A stretch of DNA of 64,000 nt from Pacificoceanicola onchidii (GTDB lineage Bacteria > Pseudomonadota > Alphaproteobacteria > Rhodobacterales > Rhodobacteraceae), in NCBI RefSeq assembly GCF_004804335.1, contig NZ_SRXY01000010.1, positions 1 to 64,000 on the forward strand. The letters run 5' to 3'. The position numbers were made by a program, and so were the translations under genes. The stretch's first letter is position 1, and each line of letters opens with the position of its first letter. Below, piece after piece: positions 32,930 through 41,637 of the stretch. Below the pieces are notes generated by a model. The model did no database searches and was not told the origin of the DNA. It saw only the letters and a program-made list of their open reading frames with translations.

Positions 32930-33814
32930 ATGCTAGATAATCCGAAAACGAACCAAGCGCCGTGGGAGAGTTTTCGCCCCACTGACGATGAAATTGACCA
33001 CCTGCGCGACCGCGCGAAATTCATTCGATTGGAAACCATTCGGTTGATCGAAATTGCAAAGGTGGGGCACTACACGTCCGTGTTTTCGGCCGCTGAAGCC
33101 TTCGCCGCTTTGCATTACGACGTAATGTCGATCAACAAGGCGGACCCTAAAGACCCTAAGCGGGACCGGTTTCTGATGGGCAAAGGTCACGCGGCGGTGG
33201 GTCTGTTCCCGATCTATGAAGAATTGGGCTGGATCACTAAGGATGTGTTGGACGGATATACCCGTCTGGGCAATCCGCTTGGTGATCACCCCGATATGCG
33301 CAAGGTGCCGGGCGTCGATTTTTCTTCAGGCTCAATTGGGCACGCCTTGTCCGCTGGTGTTGGCATGGCCATGGGCGGACGGCTTGATGATCTGGATTTC
33401 ACCACTTTCGTGATGACCGGTGACGGCGAAATGCAAGAAGGCCAGGTATGGGAAGCCGCTTTGTCGGCGGCGCATCACCGCTTGCGAAATCTGGTATGTA
33501 TCGTGGATAGGAACGGGTTCCAGTTGGACGGTTCTGTCGACGATGTCATTGGAATCGAGCCTCTGGATGAGAAGTGGCGTGCATTTGGCTGGGATGTTCA
33601 GGTTGTGGACGGCCACAACGTGTCCGACCTGACGGCAGCGCTCCGCTGGGCCAAGGCGGACACAGAGCGGACAAAACCACTCTGCATTATTGCCAGGACC
33701 CTCAAGGGCAAGGGCGTTTCATACATGGAAACCGAGCCGGGCTGGCATCTGGGCTATCTCACGCCCGCTGATGCGGCGCGCGCGGTTCAAGAGATCGAAG
33801 AGCGGGTGATCTGA
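32930..33814 (+). CDS. Transketolase-like, N-terminal (thiamine-diphosphate) subunit
   Basis: A 294-residue half-transketolase. It carries GHAAVGLFPIYEELGW, GSIGHALSAGVGMA and the thiamine-diphosphate motif GDGEMQEG...VDRNGF, with LKGKGVS near the end. It ends where the pyrimidine domain would begin in a full-length enzyme. The next gene, two bases on, codes for that half, so the active enzyme should be a two-subunit complex. Split transketolases occur in special sugar pathways (for example apulose-phosphate and sulfo-sugar catabolism) and act on unusual ketoses or non-phosphorylated acceptors. The substrate is not evident here. Confidence 0.88.
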   Translation: MLDNPKTNQAPWESFRPTDDEIDHLRDRAKFIRLETIRLIEIAKVGHYTSVFSAAEAFAALHYDVMSINKADPKDPKRDRFLMGKGHAAVGLFPIYEELGWITKDVLDGYTRLGNPLGDHPDMRKVPGVDFSSGSIGHALSAGVGMAMGGRLDDLDFTTFVMTGDGEMQEGQVWEAALSAAHHRLRNLVCIVDRNGFQLDGSVDDVIGIEPLDEKWRAFGWDVQVVDGHNVSDLTAALRWAKADTERTKPLCIIARTLKGKGVSYMETEPGWHLGYLTPADAARAVQEIEERVI

Positions 33815-33816
33815 TC

Positions 33817-34812
33817 ATGACTTATGTGGCTGAAATCAAAGAAGAGGGTTCCTGGCAATATCGCGCATTGAATGCGGTGACACCGGGTCTGTCATACCTG
33901 TCAAATGCGCTGATAGAGTTGCGCGAAGCCGGACATCCGGTAGTCGCCGGATCGGCGGACCTGCAATACTCGAACGGGCTGAATCTCTTCGCTGAGAAAT
34001 ACCCCGAACGCTACATCCAGTTTGGCATTTCTGAGCAAAACATGGTCACGGCGGCTGCCGGGCTTGCGACCACTGGGCAGATGCCCTTTGTTGCGACGTT
34101 CGCCAGCTTCGTCGGTTTGCTTGCTTGTGAACAAATCCGTATGGACGTGGCCTATTGCGCGCAGCCTGTGCGCCTGATCGGGCACCACACGGGCATTTCG
34201 CTGGGGTTCTATGGCACGTCGCATCACGCGACCGAAGACATCTCGACCATGCGGGCGATTGCTGATCTGACGGTCGTCTCGCCTGCGGATGGCCCACAAC
34301 TCGCTGCTGCCATCAGGGCGAGCGTGGATTGGCCGGAGCCGATCTATTTCCGAATTGGTCGAGGCCGCGAGCCGAATGTCTACGAGGACGGCTCTCCTTT
34401 CGAATTTGGCAAGGCGATCGTCCACGGTATTGGTGATGACCTGACCATTATTGCATGTGGTTTGCCGGTGCACCCTTCACTCGAAGCTGCCAAGGCTTTG
34501 GCTGCTGATGGTTTAGATGTGGGTGTCATCGATATGGCAACCGTCAAGCCGATTGACCGTGACGCCATTCTTAAAGCTGCGGCCAAATCCAAGCGCCTGA
34601 TGACGGCGGAAGAGCACAACGTGATCGGTGGTCTGGGTGCTGCAGTGGCCGAGGTACTCGCAGATGAAGGCGCGGGTGTGAAGCTTTATCGCCATGGCAT
34701 CCGCGATGAGTACGCACTGATCGCTCCGCCGACCCATCTCTACCGTCACTACAAACTCGATACTGACGGGATCTCCGAAATCGCCAAAGCACTGATTGCC
34801 GGCGATCTCTAA
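33817..34812 (+). CDS. Transketolase-like, C-terminal (pyrimidine-binding) subunit
   Basis: A 331-residue partner of the preceding gene. The pyrimidine-binding domain (1-160) has ISEQNMVTAAAGLA, which contains the catalytic glutamate, and FATFASFVGLLACEQIRMDVAY. The C-terminal domain (about 200-325) has IDMATVKPIDRDAIL and MTAEEHNVIGGLGAAVAEVLADEG. Together the two form a full thiamine enzyme of transketolase/deoxyxylulose-5-phosphate-synthase fold. It is followed by the RbsB-like binding protein after 26 bases, so transport and two-carbon transfer are probably co-expressed. Confidence 0.88.
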   Translation: MTYVAEIKEEGSWQYRALNAVTPGLSYLSNALIELREAGHPVVAGSADLQYSNGLNLFAEKYPERYIQFGISEQNMVTAAAGLATTGQMPFVATFASFVGLLACEQIRMDVAYCAQPVRLIGHHTGISLGFYGTSHHATEDISTMRAIADLTVVSPADGPQLAAAIRASVDWPEPIYFRIGRGREPNVYEDGSPFEFGKAIVHGIGDDLTIIACGLPVHPSLEAAKALAADGLDVGVIDMATVKPIDRDAILKAAAKSKRLMTAEEHNVIGGLGAAVAEVLADEGAGVKLYRHGIRDEYALIAPPTHLYRHYKLDTDGISEIAKALIAGDL

Positions 34813-34838
34813 CTTAGCTGCATAAAGGGAGGACTGAA

Positions 34839-36083
34839 ATGCAGGTTTTGAAAACAATCCAAGCCGTTTTGTTGGGAGCGACGCTTCTGGCCGGAACGGC
34901 GATGGCCGAGGAAGGCCACGAAATATACTCCTTGATGCCGAATACGGCGCTGTCGGGTGTCATCGACCCGAACATGTCGTCACGATCCGACATTGAAAAA
35001 GCGCTGCCGATCTCTGCTGGAGACGATGGCAAACTGACCATCGGCTGGTCCGAGATGACGCTTGGCAACCCTTGGTTTGTTGCGGTCATTGAGGGTGCTC
35101 AGGCGACTGCAGAAAAATACGGATACGACCTGCAGGTACAAGTGAACGACTTTGATGTGGCCAAGCAAAGCGCTCAAGTCGACAACTTCATCACGCTGGG
35201 TGTTGACGTGATCGTCATTGATCCAGTCGACGTGTTGGGCGCTGTTGCGGATGTGGAACGCGCCGTAGAGGCTGGCATTCCGGTCATTGCTATCGGGACC
35301 GCACCTGATGCCGCAGCCCCAATCGTTTCGACTGTCACCGCAAATCCTTATGGAAACGGCTTTGAGGCAGGCAAATATATCGTTGCAAATTGGGAAGCTG
35401 AGACCCCAATCAACGCGGCGATGATTGTCGGCCTGATGGGCAACTCCACATCCGAGAGCCGCTTGAACGGTATGGTCTCTGGTATCGTAGCGGGTCGTTC
35501 TGAGCAATTGGGCCTTGGCATGAGCAAAGAAGATGCAATGCTCAAAGGGTTCAACCTGTTCCAGGAAGTGAAATCGAACGGCTCGATGACCTGGGAGGAA
35601 GGAAACTTCAACGTCTTGGCATGGGGCGCTGGAGGTTGGACCGAAGAAGGCGGCTTGACTGCAGCGGAAGATATCCTGACGGCACAGGGCGACAACCTGA
35701 ACCTGATCCTCGCCGAAAACGACTTTATGGGCATCGGCGCATTGAATGCGTTGGACAATGTTGGCCGCAACGGGACTATCCCCGTGGCTTGCGCGGCTGA
35801 CGGGTTTGCTGTGTCTCTGGGTCTGATCGCGGACGGAGAAATGATGACCACCGGGCCAAACTCCGGGACCGCAACAGGTATTGGTGCGATTGAGCTGATT
35901 CACCAACTGGTCGAAGGCAAGCTCGATGGGACCAATTTGCCGCTGGCATCCTACTATCCATCGGGCGTGATTTCGATCGAAAACGTGGCGGATTACATTG
36001 ATGAAGACAAATCCAACCCGTTTTTCCGCTTTGAAATTCCCGCATTCCTGAGCGTGGACGAGCTGAAAGCGACGCTGAACTAA
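34839..36083 (+). CDS. RbsB-like periplasmic sugar-binding protein
   Basis: A 414-residue binding protein. A signal peptide of about 23 residues (cleavage after GTAMA) is clear. The mature protein is a ribose-type PBP: IGWSEMTLGNPWFVAVIEGAQATAEKYGYDL, then GVDVIVIDPVDVLGAVADVERAVEAGIPVIAIG. It is about 90 residues longer than E. coli RbsB, mainly from an N-terminal extension and an insertion near 230-270 (MLKGFNLFQEVKSNGSMTWEEGNF). It delivers a substrate to the RbsA/RbsC-like transporter encoded next. The likely ligand class is a sugar or polyol. A strong hairpin follows at 36091. Confidence 0.88.
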   Translation: MQVLKTIQAVLLGATLLAGTAMAEEGHEIYSLMPNTALSGVIDPNMSSRSDIEKALPISAGDDGKLTIGWSEMTLGNPWFVAVIEGAQATAEKYGYDLQVQVNDFDVAKQSAQVDNFITLGVDVIVIDPVDVLGAVADVERAVEAGIPVIAIGTAPDAAAPIVSTVTANPYGNGFEAGKYIVANWEAETPINAAMIVGLMGNSTSESRLNGMVSGIVAGRSEQLGLGMSKEDAMLKGFNLFQEVKSNGSMTWEEGNFNVLAWGAGGWTEEGGLTAAEDILTAQGDNLNLILAENDFMGIGALNALDNVGRNGTIPVACAADGFAVSLGLIADGEMMTTGPNSGTATGIGAIELIHQLVEGKLDGTNLPLASYYPSGVISIENVADYIDEDKSNPFFRFEIPAFLSVDELKATLN

Positions 36084-36090
36084 GCTCTGA

Positions 36091-36120
36091 GGGCTCGCGC
36101 GAAGACGAACGCGCGGCCCC
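36091..36120 (+). other. Stabilising hairpin after the binding-protein gene
   Basis: GGGC-t-CGCGCG pairs with CGCGCG-g-CCCC around eight bases, followed by TTT. Such stems are usual after binding-protein genes and raise their mRNA level over the transporter genes. Confidence 0.65.
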
Positions 36121-36145
36121 TTTCATCCAAAGAGGGGAGGACGCG

Positions 36146-37633
36146 ATGGCACAGGTCGAGATGGTCGGCATCGCAAAGCATTTCGGAGGTGTGAAAGCGC
36201 TGCGAAATGTTTCGTTTGCAGCTGAGGCCGGTGAAATCCATGCGCTGATGGGGGAAAATGGCGCCGGGAAATCCACCCTGATGAAGACGCTATCAGGCGC
36301 CTATTTGCGCGACGCAGGCGAAATCAAACTGAAGGGCCAGGTAACGGACATCCAGTCCCCGCGTCAGGCGCTCGATATGGGTGTAACCGTGATCTACCAG
36401 GAGCTGGTGATCGCTCCGCATTTGAGCGTTGCCGAGAATATTTTCATTGATCATCTGTCGACCGGCGGGTTCTTCGTCAAGCGCAGCCATATCGAGGCTG
36501 AGGCGCGCAAAGTTTTGGCAGAGATCGGATTTACCGACATTGACGTTAGCCGCCCCGCCGGAGAGTTGTCGATCGCCTACCAACAGGTGGTTGAAATCTG
36601 CAAAGCGCTGACCCGGAATTCTTCGGTTTTGGTTTTGGATGAACCGACGGCGGTTTTGACCAGCCATGAAACCGAGAAGCTCTTCGAGCTTTTGTTCCAG
36701 CTGCGCGACAAGGGGGTGTGCATTATCTATGTCTCCCACCGGCTGGAAGAGATTTTCCACATTTGTACCCGTGCGACGATCCTAAAGGATGGCGAGACGG
36801 TGGGTACTGTCAATATCGCGGACATCACTCAACACGACTTGATCAATATGATGGTTGGCCGAGAATTGAGCGATCTTTTTCCGGATCGCAGCGTCGAAAT
36901 CGGTGCACCGGTGCTCGAGGTCGAGGGGCTGAATGCGGGTGTGATGGTTCAGGATGTCGGGTTCACACTGTACGCGGGCGAGGTGTTGGGTTTTGCTGGC
37001 TTGGTCGGTGCAGGCCGGACGGAGACAATGCGGGCGATCTTTGGGGCAGATGCGCGTGAGAGCGGCCGCATAGTTTTGAAAGGGCGCGAAATCTCGCCGA
37101 GTTCTCCAAAGGAGGCGATCCGAGACGGCATCGGCTTGCTGCCCGAAGATCGCAAAGCACAAGGCGTCTTGCTGGAAATGTCTGTCCGGGTGAACGGTGC
37201 GTTGCGGCCTGACAGCCCATATGAGAGCAAGGTCGGCCTAATCGACAGGGCAGCCGAGGGCCGGGGCATTCAGGCGCTAGTTGAGCAGCTTGCGGTCAAA
37301 ACGGCCTCGATCGAGAGCAACGTTGGCGATTTGTCGGGTGGCAACCAGCAGAAGGTTGCACTGATGAAATGGGTCGACATGGGGTCAGACGTTTTGATCG
37401 TGGATGAACCCACCCGCGGCGTCGATGTGGGCGCCAAAATTGAAATCTACAATGTCATCAATGATCTGGCGGCTAAGGGCGTCGGTGTAATCGTGGTCTC
37501 TTCCGAAATGACAGAGCTGATCGGTGTTTGTGACCGAGTTCTGGTGATGCGCGAAGGCCACATCGCCGGAGAGCTCACAGGCGATGACATACGTGAAGAC
37601 AAAATGATCGCACTCGCGATGGGGTTGAACTGA
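36146..37633 (+). CDS. RbsA-like sugar ABC transporter ATPase (double NBD)
   Basis: A 495-residue protein with two nucleotide-binding domains. In the first, Walker A is GENGAGKST (36-44), the signature is LSIAYQQ and Walker B is VLVLDEPTAVL. The second has a degenerate Walker A (GLVGAGRTETMRAIFG), a full LSGGNQQK signature and LIVDEPTRGVDVG. This asymmetry is the rule for RbsA/MglA/XylG proteins. It energises the permease encoded next, whose ATG overlaps this gene's stop (TGATG). The substrate is the same unknown sugar or polyol as the binding protein's. Confidence 0.92.
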   Translation: MAQVEMVGIAKHFGGVKALRNVSFAAEAGEIHALMGENGAGKSTLMKTLSGAYLRDAGEIKLKGQVTDIQSPRQALDMGVTVIYQELVIAPHLSVAENIFIDHLSTGGFFVKRSHIEAEARKVLAEIGFTDIDVSRPAGELSIAYQQVVEICKALTRNSSVLVLDEPTAVLTSHETEKLFELLFQLRDKGVCIIYVSHRLEEIFHICTRATILKDGETVGTVNIADITQHDLINMMVGRELSDLFPDRSVEIGAPVLEVEGLNAGVMVQDVGFTLYAGEVLGFAGLVGAGRTETMRAIFGADARESGRIVLKGREISPSSPKEAIRDGIGLLPEDRKAQGVLLEMSVRVNGALRPDSPYESKVGLIDRAAEGRGIQALVEQLAVKTASIESNVGDLSGGNQQKVALMKWVDMGSDVLIVDEPTRGVDVGAKIEIYNVINDLAAKGVGVIVVSSEMTELIGVCDRVLVMREGHIAGELTGDDIREDKMIALAMGLN

Positions 37634-38628
37634 TGGAAAACAAAACACTTGGGCAAAAAGCCTCTTACATCTTCTTTGAATACAACGCTTTGGTGATGCT
37701 GGTTGTGTTGGTCGTTGCGTCCAGCTTTCTGTCGGAAGCTTTCCTGAGCACGCAGAACATCACCAACCTGCTGCGGCAACTGATCCCGCTGCTGTTGGTG
37801 AGCATTGGCATGCTATTGGTGATCCTGACGGGCGGGATCGATTTGGCCGTCGGGTCTGTCGCTGCGGTGGGCGGTGTTGTGCTGGTTATGGTGATGAATG
37901 GGAATGCCGATGGCGGTGCTTTCTGGTTGATCCTTTCGGTTCTGGCTGCTGCCGGGGGCGGGGCTTTGCTGGGAGCGGTCACCGGTGCCTTTGTGGCCTT
38001 CTTTCGCATGGCGCCCTTTGTTGCGTCGCTGGCATTGATGACGATTGCACGCGGGATAGCCTATATCATCTCGAACGGTCAGCCGCAGCGGTTTGACCGC
38101 GAGCAGGAGGCGGCGCTGATCCTGCGCACCTTCGGCAGCAAATCCGCACCGATCATCGACCTGGCCTGGCCCATCGTTTTTGGCGCGTTGGTCATCGCGT
38201 TTTTCTATGTGTTGATGCGCTACACCGCTTACGGGCGGCTGACAGTGGCAACTGGTTCAAACGAAACCGCGATCCGGCTCGCCGGGATCCCCGTGGCGCG
38301 CTACAAGCTTCTGGCCTATGCCGCCTGCGGTGCGCTGAGTGCCATTGCCGGCGTTGTCGTGGCATCGCGTTCGGGTGTCGCCACACCTGCATCCGGCGTG
38401 GCGCTGGAGCTCGATGCGATCGCGGCTTGCGTCATCGGTGGTGCGCTTTTGTCAGGGGGCAAGGGTACGGTGGTGAACACCGTCATCGGTGTTCTTGTGC
38501 TGGGCTTGATTGGCAACATCATGAACTTGCTCTCCGTGCCTGCCTACCCGCAACAGGTAATCAAGGGCGCGATCATCATCCTGGCCGTGCTGCTGCAAGG
38601 TGTCGGACGCAAGGATGCACGGGTTTGA
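37633..38628 (+). CDS. RbsC-like sugar ABC transporter permease
   Basis: A 331-residue integral membrane protein with 8-10 predicted hydrophobic spans, including IPLLLVSIGMLLVILTGGIDLAVGSV and TIARGIAYIISNG, standard landmarks of the RbsC/AraH (BPD_transp_2) family. It forms the channel fed by the binding protein and driven by the RbsA-like ATPase. It overlaps the ATPase gene by one base. The cupin gene follows 30 bases on. Confidence 0.92.
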   Translation: MENKTLGQKASYIFFEYNALVMLVVLVVASSFLSEAFLSTQNITNLLRQLIPLLLVSIGMLLVILTGGIDLAVGSVAAVGGVVLVMVMNGNADGGAFWLILSVLAAAGGGALLGAVTGAFVAFFRMAPFVASLALMTIARGIAYIISNGQPQRFDREQEAALILRTFGSKSAPIIDLAWPIVFGALVIAFFYVLMRYTAYGRLTVATGSNETAIRLAGIPVARYKLLAYAACGALSAIAGVVVASRSGVATPASGVALELDAIAACVIGGALLSGGKGTVVNTVIGVLVLGLIGNIMNLLSVPAYPQQVIKGAIIILAVLLQGVGRKDARV

Positions 38629-38658
38629 TTTCCTAGAATAACCAACTGAGAGGAAAAT

Positions 38659-39123
38659 ATGAAAAAGCTTATCAAAACTGCGGCCATCGCGGCCTGCGGT
38701 CTCTGGCTGGCTGCGTCGGCGCAAGCGCGCAACGTGATCATCGAGAACGGTCCTGACGGCCACCCCGTCGTGATCTCGGAGGCGAACATCTCCATGACTG
38801 AGATCCCTGATATCGGGGGTCTGCCGAACGACCGCTTCTTTTACGGTACCATCGGTGAAATCCCCACTGGCGTGAACGTGCGCTTTGGCCGGGTGGAAGC
38901 CTACGGACGCATCGCCGAGCATGAGGGCAACAGCAACTACGTGCTTTATGTGCTCAAAGGCACAGGATCTCTGGTCAACACCGATGGCGAAGGCAACGAG
39001 GTTTCTCGGTTTGAGTTCAAACCCGGTGATGTGATCACCTTCCGGCCCTACACCATGCACTACTGGGAAGTCGGGCCCGAGGCCTGGGAATTCTTGGGCG
39101 TCGAGCAAGCCGCAGCACAATAA
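38659..39123 (+). CDS. Exported cupin protein
   Basis: A 154-residue protein with a signal peptide of about 23 residues (cleavage after ASAQA). The mature part is a single cupin: EHEGNSNYVLYVLKGTGSLV, then KPGDVITFRPYTMHYWEVG. Only some of the usual cupin metal ligands are visible: the second-motif histidine is there, the first motif is loose. A periplasmic cupin beside a sugar ABC transporter might bind or isomerise (mutarotate or epimerise) the substrate before uptake, which is inference. It lies between the permease and an aldehyde dehydrogenase in the same direction. Confidence 0.82.
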   Translation: MKKLIKTAAIAACGLWLAASAQARNVIIENGPDGHPVVISEANISMTEIPDIGGLPNDRFFYGTIGEIPTGVNVRFGRVEAYGRIAEHEGNSNYVLYVLKGTGSLVNTDGEGNEVSRFEFKPGDVITFRPYTMHYWEVGPEAWEFLGVEQAAAQ

Positions 39124-39132
39124 AAACAACTT

Positions 39133-39150
39133 GGGGGGCAAGCGCCCCCC
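39133..39150 (+). other. Intergenic GC hairpin after the cupin gene
   Basis: GGGGGG pairs with CCCCCC around CAAGCG. There is no T-run, so it is more likely a partial terminator or stability element within the operon. Confidence 0.5.
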
Positions 39151-39165
39151 ATCCTCATTCTGGAC

Positions 39166-40620
39166 ATGATCATGCACCTCTCAGATTCTTCCTTATTTGT
39201 ATCCACCTGCAAAATCGGTGAGACCGCAGTTTCAGGGTTCGGCCTGCCGGTTAGCAATCCTGCGACAGGTGAAATACTCGCGGAGGTTCCGAAGTTCGGG
39301 GCGGTCGAAGCACAAAAGGCTGTGGGAGCCGCCGCTTTTGCGATGCCGGATTGGGCGGCGAAAACGGCCGCCGAACGTGGAATGCTGCTGCATCGGCTCG
39401 CCAATGTCATTGACGCAAACTCTGAAGACTTGGCGCAGCTTTTGACGGCGGAACAAGGCAAGCCACTCGCCGAAGCGCGCGGCGAGGTTGGAATGTCGGC
39501 CGGTTATGTGCGCTGGTTCGCAGAAGAGGCACGGCGGGTCTACGGCGATGTCATTCCGTCCCCCTGGCCTGGCCGCAAATTGCTGGTAACCAAGGAACCA
39601 ATCGGTGTGGTCGGCGCGATTACGCCGTGGAATTTCCCGTCATCTATGATCGCACGCAAGCTGGGTCCGGCCCTCGCGGCTGGTTGCACAATCGTCATCA
39701 AACCCGCCTCACAAACCCCGCTTTCGGGGTTGGTTTGGGCTCGGCTGGCCGAGATGGCCGGCATCCCCGATGGTGTTGTTAACGTGATCACAGGTCGGGC
39801 GGGAGAAATCGCAGATGTCTTCTGTGAACACCCCGCCATCAAGAAAATCACCTTTACTGGTTCCACCGAGATTGGGCGGCAGTTGAACGAAGCGGCCGCG
39901 CGCAATCTTAAGAAAGTCACCATGGAACTTGGCGGGAATGCGCCGTTCGTCGTGTTTGACGATGCGGATCTGGAAGCAGCCGTACAAGGCGCGTTGGCCT
40001 CAAAGTTCCGGAATTCCGGCCAAACATGCGTCTGCACGAACCGGGTGCTGGTTCAGACGGGAATCTATGATGATTTCGTTGACGCTTTTGCTCGGGCCGT
40101 GTCCGCCATGAAGGTAGGGGCCGGCACCGAGGTTGGAGTAGAGCAGGGGCCGCTTATTGACCTCGGCGCCGTAGAGAAGGTCGAGGCGCATATTTCAAAT
40201 GCAACGTCTCTGGGCGGCAAAGTTGTTTCCGGGGGTTCGCGTTCCGAACTGGGTGGGTCGTTCTTTGAACCGACTGTTATTGCGCATGCGACACCTGAAA
40301 TGGACGTCGCGCGTGAGGAGACGTTTGGCCCGTTGGCTCCCGTTTTCAAATTCGAGACCGAAGTCGAAGCGCTCAACATGGCGAACGACACCGAATACGG
40401 GTTGGCCGCTTATGTCTATACCCGCGACATCGGCCGGGCGATGCGTATGTCTGAGCAGCTTGAATACGGGATTGTCGGTGTGAACGAGGGTATTGTTACA
40501 ACCGAGGTCGCGCCCTTCGGTGGCGTGAAAGACAGCGGTATGGGCCGCGAAGGGTCGTTCCATGGGATCGAGGATTACCTGAGTATAAAATACACCTGTC
40601 TTGGAGGGCTGGGAACATGA
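39166..40620 (+). CDS. NAD(P)-dependent aldehyde dehydrogenase (succinate-semialdehyde/glycolaldehyde type)
   Basis: A 484-residue enzyme. Seen: TAEQGKPLAEARGEV, GVVGAITPWNFPSSMIARKLGPALAAGC, FTGSTEIGRQL, MELGGNAPFVVFDDAD with the base glutamate, NSGQTCVCTNR with the catalytic cysteine and GGVKDSGMGREG at the end. This pattern is that of GabD-like semialdehyde dehydrogenases (class that also includes glycolaldehyde and lactaldehyde dehydrogenases). ATGs at 39166 and 39172 are both possible. A two-carbon aldehyde from the transketolase would be a sensible substrate, but this is not shown. Its stop overlaps the next start. Confidence 0.88.
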   Translation: MIMHLSDSSLFVSTCKIGETAVSGFGLPVSNPATGEILAEVPKFGAVEAQKAVGAAAFAMPDWAAKTAAERGMLLHRLANVIDANSEDLAQLLTAEQGKPLAEARGEVGMSAGYVRWFAEEARRVYGDVIPSPWPGRKLLVTKEPIGVVGAITPWNFPSSMIARKLGPALAAGCTIVIKPASQTPLSGLVWARLAEMAGIPDGVVNVITGRAGEIADVFCEHPAIKKITFTGSTEIGRQLNEAAARNLKKVTMELGGNAPFVVFDDADLEAAVQGALASKFRNSGQTCVCTNRVLVQTGIYDDFVDAFARAVSAMKVGAGTEVGVEQGPLIDLGAVEKVEAHISNATSLGGKVVSGGSRSELGGSFFEPTVIAHATPEMDVAREETFGPLAPVFKFETEVEALNMANDTEYGLAAYVYTRDIGRAMRMSEQLEYGIVGVNEGIVTTEVAPFGGVKDSGMGREGSFHGIEDYLSIKYTCLGGLGT

Positions 40621-41606
40621 GCGAGACAATGAAAGCTTGGGTGCATGATTTTACTGGCGGTCCAGACGTTCTGGCGTTCAGGGATGTGGCGAAGCCGTTG
40701 CCAGGTGCACGGGACGTGCTGGTTCAGAACCGGGCAATTGGTCTGAACCCGGTCGATTGGAAATTCGTCGAGTGGGGCCACCCGGATTGGGACTGGCCGC
40801 ATGTTCCGGGTGTTGACGGCGCAGGGATTGTGACGGCGGTGGGATCCGATGTTACGCATATCTCGGTGGGCGCGCGTGTCGCTTACCACAACGATCTCGT
40901 GCGCCCGGGCAGTTTTGCCGAATTCACCGCGATCCCGGCACGCGCGGCCTTGCCCTTGCCAGATGGGTTGACCTTTTCCGCTGCCGCCGCGCTGCCCTGC
41001 CCCTGGCTAACCGCTTGGCAAGCGATCGAAAAACTGCCGTGTAGTCAGGGCATGGTCGCCTTGATGACCGGCGCAAGCGGCGCCGTGGGGGGAGCATTGC
41101 TGCAACTGGCTGTGGAGCGTGGGTTTGTCGTGCATGCGATTGCGTCGGAGAGGGAGCACAAACGCGTGCTTGGTCTTGGCGCTGCCAGTGTGACTGAGTA
41201 CAGATCGGTGGACTGGATTGCGCCCTTGAAGGAGCGGTTCGCAGCCCAGCCATTGGATGTTGTATTTGACATGGTCAGCGGTGATCACGCTGCGTCTCTG
41301 ACCCCTTTGCTGGGGGCCAATGGGCATCTGGTCTGTATCCAGGACCGTCAGGAAACCGCGCCGTTGCCCGCGTTCACGACGACAATTTCTTGCCACGAAG
41401 TGGGCCTGAATGCGTTGCATGGACACGGGCATGACCGGCATTGGGGTGCAATGATGACCGCAGGGGCCCAGATCGCACAGGGGTTCCAGACGGGAAGGTA
41501 TGATCCGCAGATCCTTGAGGTCTCCGATTTCGGGGATCTTCCCGGCGCTTTGCAGCGCTTGAAGGATGGCCCCAATCCGGGGAACCGGGTTGTGATGTTG
41601 AGCTAA
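40617..41606 (+). CDS. Zinc-free MDR oxidoreductase (quinone-oxidoreductase-like)
   Basis: A 329-residue medium-chain reductase. It starts MKAWVHDFTGGPDVLAFRDV and has GLNPVDWKFVEWG and VPGVDGAGIVTAVG in the catalytic domain and ALMTGASGAVGGALLQLAV for NAD(P)H. The zinc-ligand cysteines of alcohol dehydrogenases are absent, as in NADPH:quinone reductases and enoyl reductases. ATG overlaps the aldehyde dehydrogenase stop (ATGA). The role in this pathway is unknown; it may reduce a reactive enone or quinone-like intermediate. Confidence 0.82.
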   Translation: MSETMKAWVHDFTGGPDVLAFRDVAKPLPGARDVLVQNRAIGLNPVDWKFVEWGHPDWDWPHVPGVDGAGIVTAVGSDVTHISVGARVAYHNDLVRPGSFAEFTAIPARAALPLPDGLTFSAAAALPCPWLTAWQAIEKLPCSQGMVALMTGASGAVGGALLQLAVERGFVVHAIASEREHKRVLGLGAASVTEYRSVDWIAPLKERFAAQPLDVVFDMVSGDHAASLTPLLGANGHLVCIQDRQETAPLPAFTTTISCHEVGLNALHGHGHDRHWGAMMTAGAQIAQGFQTGRYDPQILEVSDFGDLPGALQRLKDGPNPGNRVVMLS

Positions 41607-41615
41607 CGCTGGATT

Positions 41616-41637
41616 GGCGCCCTTACAAAAGGGCGCC
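41616..41637. terminator. Terminator dyad between convergent genes
   Basis: GGCGCCCTT (41616-41624) pairs with AAGGGCGCC (41629-41637). The stem contains the stop codon of the minus-strand dehydrogenase gene. Short T/A runs flank it. Confidence 0.55.

Noticed and set aside
36146-37633. Unusual first signature (LSIAYQQ) in the double ATPase as a sign of decay
   Set aside because: RbsA-type ATPases normally have an LSI.xQQ form in the first half and a degenerate Walker A in the second.
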